DNA of 32,786 nucleotides from an uncultured Succinivibrionaceae bacterium (lineage in GTDB: Bacteria > Pseudomonadota > Gammaproteobacteria > Enterobacterales > Succinivibrionaceae): assembly GCA_944393045.1 (NCBI GenBank), contig CALXYT010000024.1:1-32786 (forward strand), written 5' to 3'. A program made the position numbers and the translations under genes. The notes beneath the pieces are model-generated. The model was not told where the DNA came from, searched no databases, and worked only from the letters and a program-made list of their open reading frames with translations. This document shows positions 7,965-14,188 of this stretch, piece after piece; position 1 is the stretch's first letter, and every line of letters starts with the position of its first letter.

Positions 7965-8777
7965 CTACTGTTTGTTATTTAACCATTCTTTAAAAGCTTC
8001 TTGAGTGTTATGGTCAGCGGTATTAAAGATTGACTTTAACCCTTCAAGCATCTGGGTATTAACTCCCTCTCTATCAAATTGTTCAACTTTAATGCCTCCT
8101 TTAGTGGGAGCCTGAGTATTTGCAGTTGCGGTAAGAGCTTCTGGATCTTGTGCTTTAATTTCTTTTACGCTTGGAGTTTTTACAATTGGCGCTTTAATAG
8201 AATCTGGACAATCGGTAAAGCCACTATCACGGCAACGCTTTAAAGTTTCATCAGTAGAGGCAATTTCAGCAGTGTTTTCTTTGGAAATATATAAAAGGTT
8301 TAAAGCCTCAAGATCGGCTATATAATCACGATCTAACTGAAAGCCTTTTTCAGATGTTAAGATAAAGTAAGAAGCATCTTCTTTGTTTGCAGGCTTATCG
8401 TTAATAATTAATTCGATTTTTTGGTTATTGCTGTAATTTTGAGCTTGTTCGTAGGTGGTAACTCTTGGGTAGGTAAAGGTTATTTCATCATCTTTGCCGG
8501 TATTTGATAGGTTTACTACTATTGGATCAACCGCGCTATATAAGTACTGATCGCTACCTTTACGGAAGAGTCCTTTAAATTGCACAACTATTTGATGCTG
8601 ACCTTCTGAAAGCTCCAACTTAGTAGTTTCTGAGAGCATACCTGAAACTTTTTTGCCATCGATAACAACTATATGGTAATTTCTAGGTGTTTTAAAGGTT
8701 CCTGCATAAGCGTTTACACAAAAGCTCATAGAACCTAAGGTTAAAGCTGTTAAAATAAATTTTGCATATATGGTCAT
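7965..8777 (-). CDS. Exported DUF2057 family protein (YccT/CsgI-like)
   Basis: A 270-residue protein with a clear Sec signal peptide (hydrophobic FILTALTLGSMSF, cleavage after VNAYA near residue 25), so it is periplasmic. The early part (RNYHIVVIDGKK, LSEGQHQIVVQFKGLFRKGS) and the amphipathic C-terminal end (MLEGLKSIFNTADHNTQEAFKEW) fit the DUF2057 family. E. coli YccT of that family, renamed CsgI, is reported to inhibit curli assembly. No curli genes are visible here, so that role cannot be assumed. Residues 165-230 form a less conserved, Thr/Ala/Pro-rich linker. Two Cys in KRCRDSGFTDCPDS could form a disulfide in the periplasm. It is a single gene with its own promoter and terminator. Confidence 0.8.
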   Translation of the reverse strand: MTIYAKFILTALTLGSMSFCVNAYAGTFKTPRNYHIVVIDGKKVSGMLSETTKLELSEGQHQIVVQFKGLFRKGSDQYLYSAVDPIVVNLSNTGKDDEITFTYPRVTTYEQAQNYSNNQKIELIINDKPANKEDASYFILTSEKGFQLDRDYIADLEALNLLYISKENTAEIASTDETLKRCRDSGFTDCPDSIKAPIVKTPSVKEIKAQDPEALTATANTQAPTKGGIKVEQFDREGVNTQMLEGLKSIFNTADHNTQEAFKEWLNNKQ

Positions 8778-8842
8778 TGCTCTATATTCCCTATATTTTT
8801 ATACAAAAGTGATGACTTCCTTTGTTTTGTTAAACTTAAGCT

Positions 8843-8871
8843 AGTATACAACATACAAGCTATTACTTTAA
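8843..8871 (-). promoter_or_regulatory. Probable promoter of the DUF2057 gene
   Basis: On the minus strand, TTAAAG (8871-8866) and TATACT (8848-8843) are separated by 17 bp. The predicted transcript would have a leader of about 60 nt before the ATG at 8777. The -35 match is weak. Confidence 0.4.
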
Positions 8872-9340
8872 CGTTTTAGCAGTTCAACATATTAAAAATT
8901 TAAAGTTTGTAATGTTAATTACTAAACTTAACGCTGTTTCACATAACATTATACTGTTAAATTTAGGTCTTATGACTATTAAAAATGCTAATAGTTACTA
9001 GTGGCTATTACTATAAGTGATAATGTTTCTCACTTTGATAATACCATAACCCACTATATTAAAAATTTAACAGGATATTTCACAAAGGGGAAAAAAGTTA
9101 ATATTATTCTTGTTTTTCCCTTATAATTCCTTGTTTTTTAAGTCGTTGCTCCAAAAATCACGTACACGTTTATTAGATTATTTTAGGTGGTATAAGTTCT
9201 TTGTAAACAAAATTTAGATTAATTTTTTCTTAAATTGTAGTTAAATTTCAGCTTTGAAATTTTATATTTCATTGGTAAAATTGCGTTCTAGGTTAATTTT
9301 TTACGCAAAAATGTTCCATGGTAAACGTTTTTGCACCAAG
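8872..9340. other. AT-rich non-coding gap before the first porin gene
   Basis: No reading frame looks protein-like on either strand. Small symmetric elements are visible: AAGTGA (9015-9020) with TCACTT (9030-9035), and a PurR/LacI-type core AAACGTTT in GTAAACGTTTTTGC near 9321-9334. A copy of ATGTTCCATG at 9311-9320 recurs inverted in the third porin promoter. None is strong alone. Confidence 0.4.
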
Positions 9341-9370
9341 TTGATGCTTTGTTTTCTTAAAGAGTATTAA
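9341..9370 (+). promoter_or_regulatory. Possible promoter for the candidate small RNA
   Basis: TTGATG (9341-9346), an 18-bp spacer and TATTAA (9365-9370) would start a transcript near 9377, just before the structured segment. Confidence 0.35.
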
Positions 9371-9376
9371 CGATTT

Positions 9377-9554
9377 TTAAGATTTTTGTTTGATATTTAC
9401 CTGGTGAAGTAATTTTTTTACTCTTTTTAAAAATGTTTTCCAACAATAATGTTTATGCCTTACTTTACCAGTAAAATCAACCATTTACTAGAAAACATAG
9501 CCTTAAGTAATAATTTAATTTCTTTAAGAACAGTCCTTAAAATTATTACTTTTT
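9377..9554 (+). ncRNA. Candidate structured small RNA or leader RNA upstream of the first porin
   Basis: The segment has two strong RNA stems and no coding frame. Arm 9396-9412 pairs with 9460-9475 over 16 bp, with one bulged C and one G-U pair. Then AAGTAATAAT (9505-9514) plus TTTAAG (9523-9528) pair with CTTAAA (9536-9541) plus ATTATTACTT (9542-9551). A T-run continues to 9554, which resembles an intrinsic terminator. A possible promoter precedes it at 9341-9370. A possible separate porin promoter follows at 9561-9589, which favours an independent RNA of about 180 nt over an attenuator. I match it to no known RNA family. The boundaries are estimates. Confidence 0.4.
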
Positions 9555-9560
9555 GGCAAG

Positions 9561-9589
9561 TTGGTACAGTGCTTGCTCAATACTATTCA
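9561..9589 (+). promoter_or_regulatory. Possible promoter of the first porin gene
   Basis: TTGGTA (9561-9566), a 17-bp spacer and TATTCA (9584-9589) give a weak promoter match. The leader of about 115 nt contains a perfect 14-base palindrome, TTTACTTAAGTAAA (9656-9669), followed by a T-run ending near 9680. This could hamper transcription or protect the mRNA. Confidence 0.3.
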
Positions 9590-9711
9590 GGTTATGTGTT
9601 AGAAAAAGATAATTATTTATAAGAACACATAAAGTAATGCTTTAAAGAAGTTGGCTTTACTTAAGTAAAAGATTTTTTTTGTTTGTTTAACATTATGAAG
9701 GAAATATAAAT

Positions 9712-10725
9712 ATGTTTAAAAAGACATTGTTATCAGTTGCTATTGCAACAGTATTAGCTGGTTCTGCTCAGGCTGCAACTATTTATGATAAGGATGGTAA
9801 CTCTTTTGCTGTAGGAGGTCGTATACAGGCTAACTTAAATAGTGTAGCTTTCAGTGAAAGTGATAAGGTAGATATCGAAGGTTACGGTCGTTTTAATTTA
9901 GATGGTAAGTCTAAGATTTCTGATGATTTGACAGCTGTTGCTTTTGCAGAATGGGATATAGCAACTGAAAGCAGTCAGGATGGTACTTTTAATACTCGTT
10001 TTGCTTATGTAGGCGTTGAGAGTGGTACTTTTGGTTCATTACGTGCAGGTCAAGATTATACCTCTATGTATAATGTGGTTGGCGCTACCGATATGTTCAT
10101 CGATATTGGTTCTGATGCTACTACTTTCTGGTCTTTAGGTGGTCGTCAGGAAGGTCAGGCTATCTATAAGTACACTGCTGATAACTTCTATTTTGGTGGT
10201 TCATACCAGACCTCAAGTTTAGATGGTGTTAAAGGTGGTTTTGCATTATCTACAGGTGTAAACTTTGATTTATGCATGCCATTTGCTTTCAATGTCGGTT
10301 ATGATAATTATGAATTTGCAGAAACCTCTGATTTTGATTCATTATATTCTGTAGCTACTTCTTTAAGTTTAGGTACCTTTGGTGAAGGTTTGTATACTGC
10401 TGCAATGTATCAGTTTACTGAAGCAGAATTAAAGACAGCTGTTGCTGATGAAACTGCTTCTGCTCCATACGGTCATGGTCATTCAGTAGAAGTTGTTGCA
10501 GGCTACGGCTTTGAAAATGGTTTAGGCTTATTAGCTGGTTACAGCTCATTAAGATCAGACGGTAGATCAGCAGTAAGTAATGTGAATCTTGAAGTATCTT
10601 ACCAGGTTACCTCAAACTTCATCGTTTACTCAGAAGCTGTAATCGCGGCATCTCCAGTTGAATTAGAAGATAGCTACGATCGTGACCACAACAAGTTCAC
10701 TGTTAGAGCACAGTATAACTTCTAA
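9712..10725 (+). CDS. Outer-membrane porin, general Gram-negative type (porin 1)
   Basis: A 337-residue precursor of a trimeric 16-strand beta-barrel that lets small hydrophilic solutes cross the outer membrane. The signal peptide is clear (KKTLLSVAIATVLAGSAQA, cleavage near residue 22) and the mature protein begins ATIYDKDGNSFAVGGRIQ. Alternating hydrophobic strands, the conserved FAEWDIAT and TRFAYVGVES segments, a constriction-loop region FWSLGGRQEGQ, and a C-terminal AQYNF ending in Phe (the BAM recognition end) all fit. Shine-Dalgarno AAGGA at 9698-9702 lies 9 bases before the ATG. Frequent use of TTC, AAC and TAC late in the gene hints at high expression. It is closest in sequence to porin 2. 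A single Cys (FDLCMPFAF) is unusual for a porin. Confidence 0.93.
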   Translation: MFKKTLLSVAIATVLAGSAQAATIYDKDGNSFAVGGRIQANLNSVAFSESDKVDIEGYGRFNLDGKSKISDDLTAVAFAEWDIATESSQDGTFNTRFAYVGVESGTFGSLRAGQDYTSMYNVVGATDMFIDIGSDATTFWSLGGRQEGQAIYKYTADNFYFGGSYQTSSLDGVKGGFALSTGVNFDLCMPFAFNVGYDNYEFAETSDFDSLYSVATSLSLGTFGEGLYTAAMYQFTEAELKTAVADETASAPYGHGHSVEVVAGYGFENGLGLLAGYSSLRSDGRSAVSNVNLEVSYQVTSNFIVYSEAVIAASPVELEDSYDRDHNKFTVRAQYNF

Positions 10726-10786
10726 TACTTAAGTAAAGATATGTAGAGTTTTATGATGTTCTCATTTAAAGCTTAAAATAAAAGAG

Positions 10787-10810
10787 CCAGGAGTAATCTC
10801 CTGGTTTTTT
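10787..10810 (+). terminator. Intrinsic terminator of porin 1
   Basis: CCAGGAG, loop TAAT, CTCCTGG, then TTTTTT. A perfect 7-bp G+C-rich stem, about 60 bp after the stop. Confidence 0.92.
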
Positions 10811-11082
10811 ATTACTGTATAATGAATTTATTACTTTAGTTTTAGGTTAATTGTAGCCTTAGTTCTTTCCTTGGTTATCATCTCTTACCTCAGTTCTCGC
10901 TTTTGGCTTAGTTCTTTTATTCTATAGTAGAATTTTGTATATTATTTATCGCTAACAACATAATCTAAAAAATGATTTTTATTTTAGTGTTTTGTTTTTA
11001 TACACGATAGCGCAAGATTTAATTAAATATTAAAAAAGTTAAGTAATTTTTGCCGTTATTTGTATGATTTTTAAAAAAATTC
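10811..11082. other. Non-coding gap upstream of porin 2
   Basis: AT-rich sequence with no protein-like frame and no strong hairpin or known operator that I can see. Confidence 0.5.
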
Positions 11083-11111
11083 TTGCTTTTACTAATCCTC
11101 CTATATATATT
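11083..11111 (+). promoter_or_regulatory. Probable promoter of porin 2
   Basis: TTGCTT (11083-11088), a 17-bp spacer and TATATT (11106-11111) lie about 45 bp before the start codon. This gives a short leader of about 40 nt, unlike the long leader of porin 1. Confidence 0.45.
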
Positions 11112-11157
11112 TGCTCACCATTCATAAACTTATGTACAAACAAAGAGGAACATGTAA

Positions 11158-12252
11158 ATGTTTAAGAAGACACTTTTATCGGCAATCATTATTTCATCTT
11201 TAACTCAAGGTGCCTTAGCTGCTACCATTTATGAGCAAGATGGTAATTCTTTAGCTCTTGGTGGGCGTTTACAAATTAATGCCGATAGTGCCACAGTAAG
11301 TGAAAGTGAAAAAGCTGCAGTTCAAGGATATGGTCGTTTAAATATTTATGGTCAATCAAGAATTAGTGAAGATTTTTTAGCAGCTGCTTTTGCTGAATGG
11401 GAAGTTGCAACAGAATCAGGTCAAGGCGATAGATTTAAAACTCGTTTTGCCTATATTGCAATTGAAAGTGACACCTTTGGTTCTTTACACTTAGGGCAAG
11501 ATCATACCTCAATGTATAATGTAATATCAGCAACTGATGTGTTTAAAGATATCAGATTTTGTTTAGGTGGTACAACTTTTTGGGATTTAGGTGGTCGTCA
11601 GGAAGGTCAGGTAATCTATAAATACTCAGATGATAATTTCTATCTTGGTGGCTCTTACCAAACCTCAGGTTTAAGTAATGTTGATTCAGGTTTTGCACTA
11701 ACAGCTGGCTTAAAATTTGATATCTACTATCCTGTAGGTATTAATGTTGGTTATGACTATTACGATTTTACTAAGGCTAATAATGCTCAGCAGGTAGTAA
11801 ATAGTGATCCAGCTTTAAGTCCTGTAACTTTTAGTAATTTTAATTCTCTATATTCAGTAGCATCATCTGTTAGTATTGGTACTTTAGGTGATGGTTTCTA
11901 TGGAGGTGCTACATATCAATATACTGAAAAAGAAATCCGTAATGAATTATATAGCTATGAAAATGGCTGGAAAATCGATTATGCAGGCAATAAAAGTTCT
12001 CATTTACATATATTAGAAACTGCCGGTGGTTATACTGATGAGGCAGGTTGGGGCTTTTTGGTGGGGTATAGCTTAAGAAGATCAAATGGCACCTCCAAGC
12101 TAAGTAATATAAATATACAGCTTGCTTATCAATTAACAGCAAACTTTGTGATATTTACCAATGCTATAGCTGCTGTTAGCCCATCAGAAACAGCAGGAGG
12201 ATATCAAAGAGCTAACGATAAGATAACCTTTAGTGGGCAGTATAACTTCTAA
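11158..12252 (+). CDS. Outer-membrane porin (porin 2)
   Basis: A 364-residue precursor with signal peptide KKTLLSAIIISSLTQGALA and mature start ATIYEQDGNSLALGGRLQ. It follows porin 1 nearly segment by segment (GYGRLNIYGQSRISEDF, FAEWEVATES, TRFAYIAIES, FWDLGGRQEGQ, C-terminal SGQYNF), so the two arose by duplication. It differs by insertions in predicted surface loops, notably residues about 199-215 (KANNAQQVVNSDPALSP) and 260-285. Codon choice is less biased than in porins 1 and 3 (more TTT and AAT), which suggests lower expression. Shine-Dalgarno GAGGAA at 11145-11150 sets the start. The barrel looks complete, with no frameshift. The substrate is unknown. Confidence 0.92.
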   Translation: MFKKTLLSAIIISSLTQGALAATIYEQDGNSLALGGRLQINADSATVSESEKAAVQGYGRLNIYGQSRISEDFLAAAFAEWEVATESGQGDRFKTRFAYIAIESDTFGSLHLGQDHTSMYNVISATDVFKDIRFCLGGTTFWDLGGRQEGQVIYKYSDDNFYLGGSYQTSGLSNVDSGFALTAGLKFDIYYPVGINVGYDYYDFTKANNAQQVVNSDPALSPVTFSNFNSLYSVASSVSIGTLGDGFYGGATYQYTEKEIRNELYSYENGWKIDYAGNKSSHLHILETAGGYTDEAGWGFLVGYSLRRSNGTSKLSNINIQLAYQLTANFVIFTNAIAAVSPSETAGGYQRANDKITFSGQYNF

Positions 12253-12363
12253 AAACCTAGAGATTAGGTAAGAGCTAAAAATATATACCTAAATTAAGGG
12301 TATTAACATACAAGATTTAGATTACACCGTTACAATTTTGCAAATATAGCAAAATTAAAGTTA

Positions 12364-12398
12364 AAAACTTCACTTTGTTTCTAAAGTGGAGTTTTTTT
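12364..12398 (+). terminator. Intrinsic terminator of porin 2
   Basis: AAAACTTCACTTT (12364-12376) pairs with AAAGTGGAGTTTT (12383-12395) over 13 bp with one G-U pair, a 6-base loop and a T-run to 12398. Confidence 0.9.
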
Positions 12399-12593
12399 AT
12401 GGAAAAAAACAGTTTTAAGATTTTTGTATAGGGTTAAGTAAATTTAATAATTGCTAATTTTAAAAGTTTTTAATGTTTATTTTACATTTGTTCTCTTTTA
12501 AGGTTTTAGGCGATAAATTTAAGGTTATTTGCGATCTTGAAGGTTTATTTAAAGGGTTAATTATGCAGGAATGAGAAGAAATTTGGGTATTTT
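12399..12593. other. Non-coding gap upstream of porin 3
   Basis: AT-rich; no coding frame or structured element that I can support between the porin 2 terminator and the CRP-like site. Confidence 0.5.
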
Positions 12594-12609
12594 TGTGATC
12601 TTTGTTACA
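12594..12609 (+). promoter_or_regulatory. CRP-like binding site upstream of porin 3
   Basis: TGTGA-TCTTTG-TTACA matches the CRP consensus TGTGA-N6-TCACA at 9 of 10 conserved positions. Its centre is about 97 bp upstream of the transcript start predicted from the promoter at 12664-12692. That is near, but not exactly at, a standard class I distance (about -93). Confidence 0.4.
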
Positions 12610-12663
12610 TAAAAAACTTAACTTTTTTAATTTAAATTTTTATTTTTTTTAACTAAAGTTTGA

Positions 12664-12692
12664 TTGTCGTTCATGGAACATCTGTTTATAAT
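12664..12692 (+). promoter_or_regulatory. Promoter of porin 3 with a palindrome in the spacer
   Basis: TTGTCG (12664-12669), a 17-bp spacer and a perfect TATAAT (12687-12692) form one of the clearest sigma-70 promoters in the window. The spacer contains GTTC-ATG-GAAC (12669-12679), an inverted repeat in the position where a repressor or MerR-type regulator would bind. The leader is about 95 nt. Confidence 0.65.
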
Positions 12693-12793
12693 GGCGCCAG
12701 CTTTTGAAGCAGAGCTTATGTAAATTATTGTTAAACATAAGAACTTGCTGAATATAACTATATATAACTAAATATTATTGAAGGAATTTATAA

Positions 12794-13843
12794 ATGTTAA
12801 ATTTTAATAAGAAGTATTTGTCAGCTTTAATCGCATCAGTGTTTGTATTAGGTGCAAGTTCAGCAAATGCCGCAACTGTTTATAGCAATGATACAACCAG
12901 CTTTGAAGTTGGTGGTCGTATGCAAGCTAACATCAACAGTGTTCATGCTTCAAAGAATGATGATAAGGGCGACATCGCAGGAAAGGTTCGTTTAAGATTA
13001 AAGGGGTCTTCTACTGTATATGAAGATATTAAGGCAGTAGGTTTTGTGGAATGGGAAGTTGCTGCTGCTACTTCACAAGACGGTAAGTACAAGACTCGTT
13101 ATGCTTATACCGGTTTTGAGTCACCAACTTATGGTCAGTTAGTATTTGGTCAGAACGATACAGCAATGTATAACGTTCAAGGTAAGACCGACCTTTTCAC
13201 TGATTGGGGTAATTCAGGTAATACCTACTGGGATTTAGGTAATGGTGATGCTGTTGGCGGTCATGAAATCAAGGCTGGTCGTCAAGAAGGTCAGGTATTC
13301 TACTTATATAATAACTATAACTTCACTATTGGTGCAGCCTATCAGACAGCTGGTTTAACTGATGTAAACGGTGGTTACTCACTTTCTTTAGGTTATGATA
13401 TTCCATTATCATTCCCAGTTGGTATCCATGTAGCTTACGACAGTTATGATTTAGTAAAGAACTATGATGACCGTGAAACAATTGCTGGTGCTTTGACTGG
13501 TGGTGTTGATGGCGAAGGTTTCTATATCGCTGGTATGGTAAACGTAACTAGCTATGATAGATCAGAAGATAGAGTAGGTTATGAAATTGTTTCATCTTAC
13601 ACTATGGAAAACTCTTTAAAGTTCATTGTTGGTTATGAACATGTAGAAGCTGATAGCGCTATTTTAGTAAGTGATTTCGTTGGTGAAGTTTCTTATAATT
13701 TAGCAACCAACTTCAAAACCTTCTTAGAAGTTCAGGTAGGTTGCTCAGATATTGATGTGATTAATACTTTAAACCAGAAGATTGGTACTACTGGAGAAGC
13801 TTCAGACAGCAAGTTCTCAGTTGGTTTACAGTATAACTTTTAA
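12794..13843 (+). CDS. Outer-membrane porin (porin 3)
   Basis: A 349-residue precursor. The signal peptide is YLSALIASVFVLGASSANA, and the mature start ATVYSNDTTSFEVGGRMQ aligns with porins 1 and 2. It is more diverged from them, but keeps VEWEVAAATSQDGKYKTRYAY, GQNDTAMYNV, an insert before the constriction loop (YWDLGNGDAVGG, then AGRQEGQVFY) and a C-terminal Phe in GLQYNF. The extra 12 or so residues near the constriction loop may alter pore selectivity. Codon choice is biased to TTC, AAC, TAC and GGT, as expected for an abundant protein, and it has the strongest promoter of the four. Shine-Dalgarno GAAGGAA lies just upstream of the ATG. Confidence 0.93.
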   Translation: MLNFNKKYLSALIASVFVLGASSANAATVYSNDTTSFEVGGRMQANINSVHASKNDDKGDIAGKVRLRLKGSSTVYEDIKAVGFVEWEVAAATSQDGKYKTRYAYTGFESPTYGQLVFGQNDTAMYNVQGKTDLFTDWGNSGNTYWDLGNGDAVGGHEIKAGRQEGQVFYLYNNYNFTIGAAYQTAGLTDVNGGYSLSLGYDIPLSFPVGIHVAYDSYDLVKNYDDRETIAGALTGGVDGEGFYIAGMVNVTSYDRSEDRVGYEIVSSYTMENSLKFIVGYEHVEADSAILVSDFVGEVSYNLATNFKTFLEVQVGCSDIDVINTLNQKIGTTGEASDSKFSVGLQYNF

Positions 13844-13890
13844 TAATATTTATTAAGTTTAAGTATTTTGTTTAATAGCATATTGTCAAA

Positions 13891-13921
13891 AGTCATAGCT
13901 TAAAAAGGCTATGGCTTTTTT
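13891..13921 (+). terminator. Intrinsic terminator of porin 3
   Basis: AGTCATAGC (13891-13899) pairs with GCTATGGCT (13908-13916), 9 bp with one G-U pair, followed by a T-run. Confidence 0.9.
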
Positions 13922-14188
13922 ATTACAAAATTAAGGTATTTGTATTCTAGACATCTTTAAGGAACTATGGTATTTATAACATTCTAGTAAAAAATTAATA
14001 TGATAAGTCAAACATTTATGACGATAAATGAGCGAAAGCATTAATTTTTTAGTATTATAGTTTTTAGGACAGTAATTATTAGTTGTAGTGGATTTATGTT
14101 TTTTCTCAATGAAGAGACCATTCATTTACCATACAGCTTACAAGACAGTAGATAATGCCATCAGGTTAGTTGATATATTATAAATACT
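13922..14188. other. Non-coding gap upstream of the sulfatase-like gene
   Basis: AT-rich and without a recognised promoter. TATTAT and TATATT boxes sit only 8-15 bp before the next ATG. The minus strand is open for 64 codons here but has no Shine-Dalgarno and no family resemblance, so I leave it out. Confidence 0.45.

Noticed and set aside
10137-10170. Direct repeat of a porin segment (GGTCGTCAGGAAGGTCAGG) recurring at about 11590
   Set aside because: It is the shared coding sequence of the conserved GGRQEGQ segment in paralogous porins, not a separate repeat element.
13931-14125. 64-codon minus-strand frame between porin 3 and the sulfatase-like gene
   Set aside because: No ribosome-binding site, odd composition (rich in Tyr, Lys, Asn, as expected of random AT-rich DNA) and no family resemblance.
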